Source: Spartobacteria bacterium LR76
GTDB taxonomy: Bacteria > Verrucomicrobiota > Verrucomicrobiia > Chthoniobacterales > Terrimicrobiaceae
DNA: 64,000 bases
Assembly (NCBI GenBank): GCA_003054655.1
Contig: QAYZ01000016.1
Location: 1,302,001-1,366,000, forward strand
Direction of reading: 5' to 3'
Numbering within the stretch: position 1 is the stretch's first letter; every line of letters starts with the position of its first letter. The notes beneath the pieces are model-generated. The model saw nothing but the letters and a program-made list of their open reading frames with translations. It was not told the origin of the DNA and ran no database searches. This document shows positions 1 to 8,808 of the stretch, piece by piece. The translations under genes were made by a program, and so were the position numbers.

Positions 1-686
1 AGCCATTTGCCAGCACGCTGGACCGCGACGCCTTCCGGGCGCTGCCGCAGACCGGTACTCCCGCCTCCAACCAGATTCGCATCCCGTTCGTCGCGGGAGC
101 CGTAGTCAAGGCGGATGGCAGCCCTGGTGAAACGGTTTGGAAAGAAGCCCTCAACATCGACATGAACGAGGACAAAATCCCCGAGTGGCATTTCTTTGGC
201 ACGCACATCGTCGAGGGCAAGCGCCTCCACGGCGAGGGCGGTCGGTTCTGGTTTGTCGCGACCGATGAGGGCCTCGCCATCACCGCCTACATCCGCAAGG
301 GCGAGCCGGGCGTGGTGATGGAAAAGCCGGACTGGTTTCAAAATGACTGCCTGGAGATCCTGATCGACGCCGATGGCAAGGGCGGGAAACCCGATAAGCA
401 AATCTTCCTCGCCTATCGTACGCCGAAGACCGACCAGGCCTCCGCCAGCGATCCTTCCATCCAGATTGGTCGGGCGGCGGATGAGCAGGGCTACCTGCTC
501 GAGGCGCTCATTCCGTGGAAGGCCCTGGGGTTTGCCGAACGGCCAGCCGGTGAATTCGGGCTGGAGATGCAGATCGACTTCGCCCGCCGGGGCCTCGGCC
601 GCGCCCTGCAAATGGTCTACGGCACGGGGACCAACGAGGCATTCATCCAATCCGAGAACTACCTCAAAGCCCGCATCGCTCCCTGA
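1..686 (+). CDS. C-terminal part of a CBM9-like (DOMON-type) carbohydrate-binding protein, 5' truncated by window edge
   Basis: The reading frame is open from base 3 to the TGA at 684-686 without any start, so the gene begins before the window; the internal Met at 162 is not a credible start because upstream codons encode protein-like sequence. The visible 227 residues resemble a family 9-like carbohydrate-binding beta-sandwich: the segment WFQNDCLEILIDADGKGG, then a strand pair ending LEALIPWKALGF and a C-terminal LEMQIDFARRG. The same fold and order (DSIQIGLDPDH ... YDILFPWAVMGL) closes the glycosidase at 53801-56467, so this is probably the C-terminus of a similar secreted multidomain glycosidase. 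The acetylesterase gene starts 39 bases downstream on the same strand and is likely co-transcribed. Substrate cannot be read from this part. Confidence 0.75.
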   Translation, partial: PFASTLDRDAFRALPQTGTPASNQIRIPFVAGAVVKADGSPGETVWKEALNIDMNEDKIPEWHFFGTHIVEGKRLHGEGGRFWFVATDEGLAITAYIRKGEPGVVMEKPDWFQNDCLEILIDADGKGGKPDKQIFLAYRTPKTDQASASDPSIQIGRAADEQGYLLEALIPWKALGFAERPAGEFGLEMQIDFARRGLGRALQMVYGTGTNEAFIQSENYLKARIAP

Positions 687-725
687 GTCGCGCCTCCATC
701 GCTTTCCCTTAGCCAATACGACATC

Positions 726-2642
726 ATGACGCTCCGCCTCGCCTCTCTGTTTCAAGATCACGCCATCCTGCAACGCGACCAGCCGCTGCCTGTCTGGGGG
801 TGGGCCGAGCCGGGAGCCGTGCTGCGCATCACCCTCGGCGGTCATGTGGCCGTGACGCAGGCCGGGGCGGGCGGCGACTTTCTCGTGCGCCTGCCTGAGC
901 TCCCGGCGGGCGGTCCGCATGCGTTATCGGTGACGATCCCGGCTACGGGAGAAGCGATCGAAATCCGCGACATCCTGATCGGCGAAGTGTGGCTCGCCTC
1001 CGGCCAGTCGAACATGGAGATGACTCTCGAGGGCTGTCTGCCCGTGAGTGAGAATGATCTGGCGTCGGCTGATTTTCCCGAGATCCGGTTTTTCAACGTG
1101 CCGAGGCGCGCGCATCTCGGCCCGGAGCGAACCGTGGAGGGAAATTGGCGGGCGGTGAATCCAGGCGTGGCACGGGAATGCTCGGCCGTTGGCTTCAGTT
1201 TTGCGCGACGGCTGCATCGCGCTCTGGGCGTTCCGGTCGGCGTGATTTCGTCCTCCTGGGGCGGGTCGGATATCAAGAGCTGGCTCAGCCGTTCCGCCCT
1301 GGCGCACAATCCCGATACCGCACAATGGCTCGCCGATTTTGAGAAAGTCGCGTGGACGGAAACTCGCTGGGAGGCCATGAGCAATCCCGATCCCGACGGG
1401 CGCGTGAGCAATCTTCCCAGGGACCCAGGCAATACCGGTATCGAGCGCGGCTGGCATTTGCCGGGCTACGTGGATTCCGGCTGGCAGAGCATCGACCTGC
1501 CTGCGACCTGGCAGTCGGCCGGGCATCCGAATACCGGCGTCTTCTGGTTCCGGCGCACGATCGAGATCCCGGCATCCTGGCGCGGGCGCGAGCTCGTGCT
1601 CAACCTCGGAGCAGCCGACAAGCAGGACATCACCTATGTGAACGGCACAGAGGTTGGCCGCATGGGGAAGGATCGCGAGGACGCATATTGGAATGTGCCG
1701 CGCGTCTACCCGGTGCCGGACCACCTCGTGGACGGCCCCGCGCTGACCGTCGCCGTGCGGGTCTATTCCTTTGTCTATGATGGCGGGCTGAGCGGCCCGG
1801 CGGCTGCGATGAATATCCACCCTGCCGGAAGTCCGGCGGAATGCCTGCACCTGTCCGGCGAGTGGCGATGCCATCGCGAGCACGATCTGGGCCTCGTCCT
1901 GGAGACGCATCTGATGGGGCAGGGCGAGCGCAATACCCCGCACATCCTCTTTGATAACATGATCCAGCCCCTCATCCCCTACGCCCTTCGCGGTGCGATC
2001 TGGTACCAGGGGGAATCCAACGCCTCCGAGCATCATACCTATGCACGATTGCAGCAGGATTTGATTCTCGACTGGCGCAGGCAATGGGGGCTTCCCGGCC
2101 TGGCCTTTCACCTCGTCCAACTCCCCGGCTTCAAGGCTCCGCAGGACCATGAACCGGCGAGTACATGGGCGAGGCTGCGTGAGGCCCAGGTGGCAGCGCT
2201 GTCGCTGCCGGGAGTGGGGATGGCCATCACCCTCGAGCTCGGCGACGCCAACGATATTCACCCGAAAAACAAAATGCCCGTGGGTGAGCGGTTGGCGCAG
2301 TCGTCGCTCGCCGTCACATATGGGACAGGAGGAACCGCCACCGGGCCGATAGTGGATCGCGTAGAGATCGATGGCTCCCGGATCCTCTGCACTTTCCGAA
2401 ATGCGGACTCCGGACTCGTGACGATGGACAAGGCAACACCGCGCACCTTCTGCGTGGCGGGGACCGACCGCGTCTTTCATCCAGCCGAGGCCACCCTCGG
2501 AGGAAATACCGTCTCGGTGAGCAGTCCTGCCGTGAGCGAACCCGTGGCCGTACGGTACGCCTGGGCCGACAACCCGGCCGCCGCCAATCTCGCCAGCGGC
2601 GAAGGGCTGCCAGCGAGCCCCTTCCGCACGGACACCTGGTAG
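726..2642 (+). CDS. Sialate O-acetylesterase-like SGNH esterase, no signal peptide
   Basis: A 638-residue SGNH-hydrolase-family esterase that would remove O-acetyl groups from sugars (sialic acids or acetylated plant polysaccharides in this family). Visible motifs are the nucleophile block SGQSNME with Ser95, the block GAIWYQGESN around residues 424-432, and the C-terminal catalytic DIHPKNK with Asp510 and His512. Residues about 240-380 form the inserted beta-sandwich typical of this family (GVFWFRRTIEIP). The N-terminus (MTLRLASLFQDHAILQR) starts directly with the conserved family beginning and has no signal peptide, unlike the paralogue at 8809-10830, so a cytoplasmic location is inferred. 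It lies 39 bases behind the CBM9-like gene. Family assignment is firm; the natural substrate is not. Confidence 0.88.
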   Translation: MTLRLASLFQDHAILQRDQPLPVWGWAEPGAVLRITLGGHVAVTQAGAGGDFLVRLPELPAGGPHALSVTIPATGEAIEIRDILIGEVWLASGQSNMEMTLEGCLPVSENDLASADFPEIRFFNVPRRAHLGPERTVEGNWRAVNPGVARECSAVGFSFARRLHRALGVPVGVISSSWGGSDIKSWLSRSALAHNPDTAQWLADFEKVAWTETRWEAMSNPDPDGRVSNLPRDPGNTGIERGWHLPGYVDSGWQSIDLPATWQSAGHPNTGVFWFRRTIEIPASWRGRELVLNLGAADKQDITYVNGTEVGRMGKDREDAYWNVPRVYPVPDHLVDGPALTVAVRVYSFVYDGGLSGPAAAMNIHPAGSPAECLHLSGEWRCHREHDLGLVLETHLMGQGERNTPHILFDNMIQPLIPYALRGAIWYQGESNASEHHTYARLQQDLILDWRRQWGLPGLAFHLVQLPGFKAPQDHEPASTWARLREAQVAALSLPGVGMAITLELGDANDIHPKNKMPVGERLAQSSLAVTYGTGGTATGPIVDRVEIDGSRILCTFRNADSGLVTMDKATPRTFCVAGTDRVFHPAEATLGGNTVSVSSPAVSEPVAVRYAWADNPAAANLASGEGLPASPFRTDTW

Positions 2643-2701
2643 GCGCTTCGGGGGCGAGAGGCGAATGAGCGCTCCCTCTCGGTATCTTCCCTAAAAGACA
2701 A

Positions 2702-2725
2702 CTGCCAGATCTCTCAATCTGGCAG
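2702..2725 (-). terminator. Probable intrinsic terminator (9-bp perfect stem)
   Basis: CTGCCAGAT and ATCTGGCAG form a perfect 9-bp stem with a 6-base loop. Reading leftward the stem is followed by TTGTCTTTT, so it fits the end of the PEP-CTERM gene at 2784; it may also serve the rightward esterase gene that ends at 2642. Confidence 0.7.
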
Positions 2726-2783
2726 CTGCAATTTCCCCCAAAGACTCTTGCGCCCTCCGGGGAAGGCGCGACTGTTTCCTGCC

Positions 2784-4688
2784 TTAAATATTGCGACGGC
2801 GGAAGACCAGCAAACCAAGCAGGCTGAAGCCCACGAGCGCCACTGTGCCGGGTTCCGGCACGGCGGTGAGGGTCAGCACGCCGGTCGAGTAGTCAAAAGT
2901 TCCCGCTGCCTCGGCCTGGGAAAAGGTAATGCTGCTAAACGTCCCGGTTTGCGTGGCGAATCCGGTGAACAACTGATACGACCCCGTCTGGGTGGCAAGC
3001 GAAACGTCGATCACGAGCGCACCGCCGTAGGTCAGGGAAAGCCCCGTGCCCGAGAGTGCGATTTGGTCAAACCCGGAGCCCGCACCCAGCGCGCTGCTGA
3101 CCAGCTCCATCGTCGTCGTCGAGGAGGACGCGAGCGAGAGATTGCCGCCAATGGTGACAATACCCGTACTGTTTCCCGGAGCGAGATTGCCACTCACTGT
3201 CAGCGTCTTTCCCGAAGCCAGGAGGACGCTGCCGTAGCCGGAAAGCGTTTGAGACGCACCGATCGTGTATCCGCCAGTCTTGGCAGTCACATCCAGCGTA
3301 CCTTGGGAACCGCTGGTGCCGAGATTGATGCCCGAGCTGCTGGAGATCGAGCCGCTGGCCGTCAGGATCAACGTACCGGCGGAGATCGTGGTGGCGCCAG
3401 TGTAAGTATTGGCGCCGCCGAGCGTCTGCGATCCAGAGCCGGCCTTAGTGAAGCTCATGCCGGTCGCGCCATCGGCGATCACTCCCGTGTAGGAGTAGGA
3501 TTTTCCGGTGCCGGTATTCAGCGTGATCGCGGTCAGACTGCCCGTATAACCCGAGTTGATTACTGTGGCCAGGGCGGTGCCGCCAGTGAGACCTCCGAAT
3601 GTCGATGTCGTGATTCCGGAGAGGTTGATCTTTCCTGGACCAGTGGTGTCGATGGCGCTATTCTGCAAGGCCAGACTGTTTCCGAGAACCAATACGCCCG
3701 TGTTCACCTTGGTCGCTCCTGAGAAGGTATTGGCTCCGTTAAGGCGCAACTGCCCGTTTCCAGCCTTGATCAAACCATAGACATTCCCTCCATCTCCAAT
3801 GGCTCCACCGACGGTCAGGGTGCGCGCGGCAACCGTGACAGTGCGCGTGGCGGAAAGCGTCACATCTCCCGTGCCAAGGTTCAGGTCGTTGAGGGAGGCA
3901 GACCCAAAGGTAAAGTCCCCGTTCCAGGCCTGGGCGTTATTCGTGCTTAGCGTACGAGCATTCCCATTACCATTTGTGATGGTGCCACCATTGATCGTAA
4001 ATGTGCCGGTTCCCAACGAGTTTTGAGAGTTTCCGAATTCCAACGTGCCCGCATTGAGGGTGACTCCGCCGGAAAAGGGGGTGGTTGCGCTACCGGTCAA
4101 CTTTAGCGTCCCCGTTCCGCTTTTGACAATAGACAGCACGCCATTCCCGTTAACAATGCCGCCGCCCAAGGTAACTGCGCCCAGGCTGTTATCCACCGTA
4201 ATAACCTTTGATCCGCTGCTTCCTCCCTGGATATAGGAGTTTATCGTAAGAGCGTTGGACGATGCATTGCGTATGATGAGAGAGCTGCTCTTGACAGCCA
4301 GGGGAGAGCCGATGGTGTCTCCTTTGCTTGTGCTTATCTGGTTGATCTCAGCTGCGCTTGCGCCATTGTCGAAAAAGATCGATGCCGTATTGCCCGAAAG
4401 TGTGAAGGAATTCGTGCCATTGGTATCACCGATATTCAGAATACCGATCGTCTTATTGGTTCCATCTACTGTAACTGTCTGATTTGCAGTGAGGTCGTAG
4501 GTGATGGAGGCGACATCACCGATGGAAGATCCCGGGATCGTGTTGCCGAGCCAGTTCGTGGCGGTGGTCCAGTTTCCGCCGGCGTCGACGTTCCAGGTGC
4601 CATTGGCGGCCTGACTGGACGGCGAGGAGCTGACAAGCGCGGCCATTGCGGCCAGAGGGAGCGCAGATCGTGACAAGATTCTTTTCAT
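2784..4688 (-). CDS. PEP-CTERM protein with autotransporter-associated beta-strand repeats
   Basis: A secreted, low-complexity Ser/Thr/Gly/Asn-rich protein of 634 residues. From the chosen start MKRILSRSALPLAAMAALVSSSPSSQAA it has a clear signal peptide; an in-frame ATG at 4751 would add 21 residues in front of the signal and is less likely. The body carries repeats of the autotransporter-associated (PATR) type, e.g. GSGSQTLGGANTYTGATTISAGTLIL and NGQLRLNGANTFSGATKVNTGVLVL. It ends in VPEPGTVALVGFSLLGLLVFRRRNI, the PEP-CTERM signal (VPEP, hydrophobic helix, basic tail) that targets proteins to exosortase processing. Function is probably structural or adhesive at the cell surface. It has its own promoter region containing a palindrome shared with the GntR module, and ends at the stem-loop at 2702-2725. 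Confidence 0.9.
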   Translation of the reverse strand: MKRILSRSALPLAAMAALVSSSPSSQAANGTWNVDAGGNWTTATNWLGNTIPGSSIGDVASITYDLTANQTVTVDGTNKTIGILNIGDTNGTNSFTLSGNTASIFFDNGASAAEINQISTSKGDTIGSPLAVKSSSLIIRNASSNALTINSYIQGGSSGSKVITVDNSLGAVTLGGGIVNGNGVLSIVKSGTGTLKLTGSATTPFSGGVTLNAGTLEFGNSQNSLGTGTFTINGGTITNGNGNARTLSTNNAQAWNGDFTFGSASLNDLNLGTGDVTLSATRTVTVAARTLTVGGAIGDGGNVYGLIKAGNGQLRLNGANTFSGATKVNTGVLVLGNSLALQNSAIDTTGPGKINLSGITTSTFGGLTGGTALATVINSGYTGSLTAITLNTGTGKSYSYTGVIADGATGMSFTKAGSGSQTLGGANTYTGATTISAGTLILTASGSISSSSGINLGTSGSQGTLDVTAKTGGYTIGASQTLSGYGSVLLASGKTLTVSGNLAPGNSTGIVTIGGNLSLASSSTTTMELVSSALGAGSGFDQIALSGTGLSLTYGGALVIDVSLATQTGSYQLFTGFATQTGTFSSITFSQAEAAGTFDYSTGVLTLTAVPEPGTVALVGFSLLGLLVFRRRNI

Positions 4689-4847
4689 GGATGCTGTTGA
4701 TTTTCGGGGTGAGGGAAACGGGGCTTCGAGAAACGCGAGCGAGGATTTCATGCGGCGGAGTGGGGGTAGAGTTTCGCTTCGAATTTAATTAGCACCCGCC
4801 CAATTCCATCAAAAGGGAATACCCCCCACCCACCCTAGATTTACACC

Positions 4848-4865
4848 GTTTTGTTTGAACAAAAC
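4848..4865. promoter_or_regulatory. Operator-like palindrome GTTTTGTTTGAACAAAAC
   Basis: Eight-base arms GTTTTGTT / AACAAAAC are perfectly complementary around a TG centre. It sits 160 bases upstream of the PEP-CTERM start at 4688. Close variants occur at 11557-11572 (next to the GntR regulator gene) and 22980-22997, so a shared regulator, most simply the GntR protein at 11642, is inferred. Confidence 0.6.
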
Positions 4866-4953
4866 CCGCCCAGGGAGAACAGAAACGAAACAAAGCCTCC
4901 GGACCCACATGGAAACGAGGCGAGAACGGATTTCATCATGTTTCGCAAAGGAT

Positions 4954-5001
4954 GCTAAAAAGCAAAAACGCCCGGACGTCATCACATGCGACATCCGGGC
5001 G
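4954..5001 (-). terminator. Rho-independent terminator of the Asp-box propeller gene
   Basis: An 11-bp stem (CGCCCGGACGT at 4969-4979 with ACATCCGGGCG at 4991-5001, one G-T pair) is followed, reading leftward, by TTTTTGCTTTTTAGC. It lies just behind the stop at 5030 and ends the leftward operon that begins at 11461. Confidence 0.85.
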
Positions 5002-5029
5002 TGCTAATGGTTTTTGCTAGTCTATCTCG

Positions 5030-7726
5030 CTATTGCTTGGTCTTGAACATGCCGACCCAGCCGGCCCAAAGCTCGTTGGTTTCCGGATTGAAGCGCAGGG
5101 TGTGGGGGCCGACGTAGGGGATGTTTCCCGTGATGTCGGTCCAGGTGTCTCCGCCATCGGTGGTCTTGTGGATCGATCCGAGCCGGAGGTTGGCCCAGTT
5201 GGTTCGCGAGACCCAGATGATGTTGGGATTGGTCGGGTGAACCTCGATGCCGACCATGGCGCGCGGTTTCTCGGGGAAGCTGGTGATCCGCGTCCAGGTT
5301 TTGCCCTGGTCCTTGCTGCGCCAGAGCTGTTCGCCAGAGCAGTAGATGGTGCCGTCGGAGGCGACGACTACATTCCAGATGAAGACATCATTGCGAAAGA
5401 CCTGTTCCCATGATTCCCCTCCGTCATTGCTGCGCCAGACGCCTCCCCCGTTGCCGCAGGCACCCCAGAAGACCCGGTTGGAATCGGTGGGGTCCACGGC
5501 GAGTCCGTTGAACATCCGGCGGCCTGTGGGCTGGGAGGCGAGCTGTGTCCAGGTGGCTCCCCCGTCATGCGACTTGAAGATGCCGCCGCCGATTTTGCCC
5601 GGCTCGGGATCACCATCGATGCCCATGTACACGACCTGCGGATCATTTGGGTCCACCGCGAGGGCGCGAGGATAGCCGCGGCCCCACATGGTATTGGGCA
5701 TGATCACGTAGTTCGGAATGCCCTCGCGGATCACCGTGAATGTATTGCCATCATCCTCGCTGCGGATGATAGCTTGCGGCTTGACCGTGCTCCAGGGGGA
5801 GCAGGTGGAGATAACCCGCGTATTTCCATTCACCTCGTTGACGGCCATGCGCCAGTTGTGCCCGCTGAGGTCGTCCGTATGCTTGAGCGGCCAGAGCTGT
5901 TTCCAGGTCTTGCCGTTGTCGGAGCTGACGAGACTTCCCTCATCCATGGCCGAGGCATAGACCTTGCCCTTATGGAAGCGGATGTCGGTGATGCAGGAGA
6001 TATCCGCTCCGCGGCAGCGCTCGGTCCATACGACTCCGCCATCCGTGCTCAAGCTGGGACGCCAGTTTGTGCTGAGGAAGATCTCGGAAGGGTTCAGCGG
6101 ATTGAAGGCGATGTTGGTCGGAGCGCTCAGGCGCGCCGATTTTCCGTCCGCAGAAAGCATGTCCATGGTGGGGTTACCGCTGGCCTCATCCAGATCGATC
6201 TTGTTGGAGTATTTTCCCGCAGAGCCGCCTTCGAGATCCTTGCCACTGGCCTGCCAGGTATTGCCTCCATCCTCGGAGGAAAGGAAGACGCCGGTCCAAC
6301 TGGACTTGCCGATGGCGCAGACGTTGAGCGGATTCGACGGGTTCACCGCGACATCAAGAACGTCGAACTTATCGGGGAAGCCATCGGAGATTTTCTTCCA
6401 CGTCGCGCCTCCATCGGTCGACTTCATCACGCCATCGGCAAAAAAGGAGCCGTAGATGATATTGGGATTCTTCGGATCAAAGGCGGCTGATGATGCCTTG
6501 GTGGGAGTCTGAAGTTCCTTCCAGGTCTTGCCTGCATCCTTGCTCATGACCAGCCCGAGGGCGGCAGTGGCGGCTATGACCCGCGAGGGATCGCTCGGGG
6601 CCACGGCGACGGAGTAAAACGTGGAGGCCGGAGCATCGCCGAGATGAATGTTTCCAGCGGTCTGGAAGGCCTTGACGGCATCGGGATTTGAGAAATCCGC
6701 GAAAGGAACAAGGCGAGGTTCACTGCCGCCTTCGGCCGGTGCAAACGCGAAGTAAAACCGTTTCAGCCGCGCGATCGCCGGGGTCGTCGGGATCGGGCCG
6801 GAGCACGTCAGGTCAAATCGCACGATGGAGGCGAAGTCGGGATTCACCGGCTGCGAGGCGGCCTCGGGATGGGCCTTCAAATACTGCGGATCGTAGACAA
6901 AATCCGACGCCTTGAGCACGATGTCGCGCCAGTTGGTATTCTGGTACTCCGTGTTGAGGTTCTTGCTGCGGTAGGCGATGCCGTCCTTGGTCTTCATGAT
7001 GAAGAAGGAGTCTTTCGGCAGGGTGCCATCACCCTTGAAGGTAAACCCGATACCCTGGGAGCCTGCGCCAGATTCTCCCCCTGGGAATTTCGGCAGCGTG
7101 AGACTCCCAAAGAAGGCATTGTTCACCTTCCCATACTGCACGCGCAGCACGCCGGGTTCCTCCTCCGGTGTCTTTTCCTCGTAGGCGACCGCCCAGGTCT
7201 GCCCACCATCGGTGCTTTTATAGACTTTTCCCAACGGGCTGGTCGCGTAGACGTTGCTGCCATTCGACGGATCGACGGCTACGGAGTGGATGCTCTTGTT
7301 CTTTTCGCCGGTGATGCGGAGGTCGTTCTTGTCGGTGCGCGGAAGCGTCACCCAGGTCTCGCCCGCATCGGTGCTCTTGCACAGTCCGCCCTCCGTGGCG
7401 GCGTAGACCGTGTCGGGATTGCTGCGATCGACCGCGAGCGAAAAGACGCCGTAGGAAGCCAGCCCGTTGTTGATCGTCTTCCAGTTCAGCCCATGGTCCA
7501 CGGTCTTGTAGGCCCCTCCGACATCGCCGCCCATGTAAATGGTCCCGTCCTTTGACGGATGGTAGGCGGCGCAGTAGAAGAACCCTCCCCCGCCCCACCC
7601 GGAATGCTCCCACACAGTGGAGGCACCCGCGCCGTCGGAGGTCTGAGCGTACAGGCCGGCCATCGGCAGCAAGGCGGCAATCGGAAGGATTTTGCGAAGG
7701 AATCGAGAGGGAACCGTGATACTCAT
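5030..7726 (-). CDS. Secreted Asp-box (BNR) beta-propeller protein, GH74/sortilin-like, with inserted domain
   Basis: An 898-residue exported protein: signal peptide MSITVPSRFLRKILPIAALLPMAGLYAQ, then about twelve Asp-box motifs of the form S-x-D-x-G-x-T-W (STDAGETW, STDGGQTW, SKDAGKTW, SEDGGNTW, SSDNGKTW, SKDQGKTW and others). This pattern is shared by sialidases, GH74 xyloglucanases and VPS10/sortilin propellers; the opening GGDVGGAYKTVDHGLNW resembles GH74. Residues of roughly 195 to 345 contain no Asp box and look like an inserted beta-sandwich (FFIMKTKDGIAYR ... WRDIVLKASDFVYDP). It is the last gene of the operon 11461 to 5030, behind the dehydrogenase by 46 bases. A glycosidase or sugar-binding role is inferred; catalytic acids were not identified. 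Confidence 0.8.
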   Translation of the reverse strand: MSITVPSRFLRKILPIAALLPMAGLYAQTSDGAGASTVWEHSGWGGGGFFYCAAYHPSKDGTIYMGGDVGGAYKTVDHGLNWKTINNGLASYGVFSLAVDRSNPDTVYAATEGGLCKSTDAGETWVTLPRTDKNDLRITGEKNKSIHSVAVDPSNGSNVYATSPLGKVYKSTDGGQTWAVAYEEKTPEEEPGVLRVQYGKVNNAFFGSLTLPKFPGGESGAGSQGIGFTFKGDGTLPKDSFFIMKTKDGIAYRSKNLNTEYQNTNWRDIVLKASDFVYDPQYLKAHPEAASQPVNPDFASIVRFDLTCSGPIPTTPAIARLKRFYFAFAPAEGGSEPRLVPFADFSNPDAVKAFQTAGNIHLGDAPASTFYSVAVAPSDPSRVIAATAALGLVMSKDAGKTWKELQTPTKASSAAFDPKNPNIIYGSFFADGVMKSTDGGATWKKISDGFPDKFDVLDVAVNPSNPLNVCAIGKSSWTGVFLSSEDGGNTWQASGKDLEGGSAGKYSNKIDLDEASGNPTMDMLSADGKSARLSAPTNIAFNPLNPSEIFLSTNWRPSLSTDGGVVWTERCRGADISCITDIRFHKGKVYASAMDEGSLVSSDNGKTWKQLWPLKHTDDLSGHNWRMAVNEVNGNTRVISTCSPWSTVKPQAIIRSEDDGNTFTVIREGIPNYVIMPNTMWGRGYPRALAVDPNDPQVVYMGIDGDPEPGKIGGGIFKSHDGGATWTQLASQPTGRRMFNGLAVDPTDSNRVFWGACGNGGGVWRSNDGGESWEQVFRNDVFIWNVVVASDGTIYCSGEQLWRSKDQGKTWTRITSFPEKPRAMVGIEVHPTNPNIIWVSRTNWANLRLGSIHKTTDGGDTWTDITGNIPYVGPHTLRFNPETNELWAGWVGMFKTKQ

Positions 7727-7772
7727 GATGCGGAATTTCTGGTGAGGTGGGACAGACAGAGGGTGAAGAAAA

Positions 7773-8786
7773 TCAGACTTTGGACCAATCGAAAACCACG
7801 CCGGTGTAGAGGTCCTTCTGGTTGGCGAGGCCCTCGTAGACCGAGTGGCAATCCGCCGGGCTGACGAGATGGGTGAGGAGCGGCGCGGTGTTGATCTTGC
7901 CGTGGGACATCATGCGCAGGAGCTGCCGCACGTTGTTCTCGATGGAGTGCTTGCAGAAGCCCGCCGGATCAGCCAATAGCGGATAACGCCACTCCAGCGC
8001 GCCCTTGACCGTGGTCTCCGCGTTGCAAAGATGCAGGCCGCTCAGGAATGGTGTGACATCGGCGACATGCGGAGCGCGCGGACTACCGAGGAGGACGATT
8101 TCTCCAAAGCGGGCTGCGAGCTGCGGAGCGCTTTCAATCGCCACGGAGGAAAGCCCGGTGGCCTCGATGACCGCAGCACACATCCTGCCCTCGGTGATGG
8201 CGGCGACCTGCGCCTTCATTTCCGGGCCGGGGGCAATCACATGAGGGATGCCGCAGGCCAGCGCCTGTTCGCGCCGACGGGCGGATGGGTCAATACCGAT
8301 GACCTCACAACCGGCCAGACCAAAGAGCTGCGCCGAAAGATTGCCGACGAGGCCGAGGCCGATCACAGCCACAAAGTCGCCCAGTTCCGCATCGGAAGCC
8401 CGCGACGCCGCCATGGATACAGCCGCCATACGGGCGAAGGTGACCTTGACGGGGTCCAGTCCATCGGGGACGGGAACGACGACGAACTCGCCGAGGATGT
8501 GCTTGGCGTGGCGGCCAAACGAGAGCACGCGCTGGCCGACCGAGAGGTTCTTCACCTCATCTCCGAAAGCCATGACCCGGCCGACCGAACCGTAGCCGGG
8601 TGAGAACGGCAGAGGTGCCCAGCTTTCCAAGCCGGCCCGGCAGGCGAGCTCGGTGCCAGCACTCACGATGCTATATTCATTTTCAATCAGCACATCGGTC
8701 GGATGGCTGATCACTGGCATGGGAAATTCCTCAAGCGCGGCGAGGCCGGGCGAAGGGAAAATGACACGAACGGACTGAGTTTTCAT
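7773..8786 (-). CDS. Medium-chain (MDR) dehydrogenase, zinc ADH-like
   Basis: A 337-residue NAD(P)-dependent dehydrogenase of the medium-chain superfamily. The start MKTQSVRVIF at 8786 is preferred because it opens the GroES-like fold and lies 22 bases after the esterase gene; the longer frame would overlap that gene. Visible are the GroES-like domain (TDVLIENEYSIVSAGTEL), the glycine turn PGYGSVGRV, and the Rossmann fingerprint VIGLGLVGNLSAQLFGLAG. The GHE zinc motif of classical alcohol dehydrogenases is replaced by GYG and the four-Cys structural zinc loop is absent, so this is a variant MDR enzyme, likely a sugar or polyol oxidoreductase in view of the operon. Substrate unknown. Confidence 0.82.
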   Translation of the reverse strand: MKTQSVRVIFPSPGLAALEEFPMPVISHPTDVLIENEYSIVSAGTELACRAGLESWAPLPFSPGYGSVGRVMAFGDEVKNLSVGQRVLSFGRHAKHILGEFVVVPVPDGLDPVKVTFARMAAVSMAASRASDAELGDFVAVIGLGLVGNLSAQLFGLAGCEVIGIDPSARRREQALACGIPHVIAPGPEMKAQVAAITEGRMCAAVIEATGLSSVAIESAPQLAARFGEIVLLGSPRAPHVADVTPFLSGLHLCNAETTVKGALEWRYPLLADPAGFCKHSIENNVRQLLRMMSHGKINTAPLLTHLVSPADCHSVYEGLANQKDLYTGVVFDWSKV

Positions 8787-8808
8787 GAAATAAGACAAGC
8801 TGTGGCCA

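Noticed and set aside
924-2480. Long antisense frame of 518 codons opposite the first acetylesterase
   Set aside because: Composition is His/Arg/Gly/Ala-rich without any domain; the opposite strand has a complete recognised esterase. GC-rich third positions create such shadows.
4809-4994. 61-codon frame between the PEP-CTERM and propeller genes
   Set aside because: It runs through both the operator-like palindrome and the terminator and resembles no protein.
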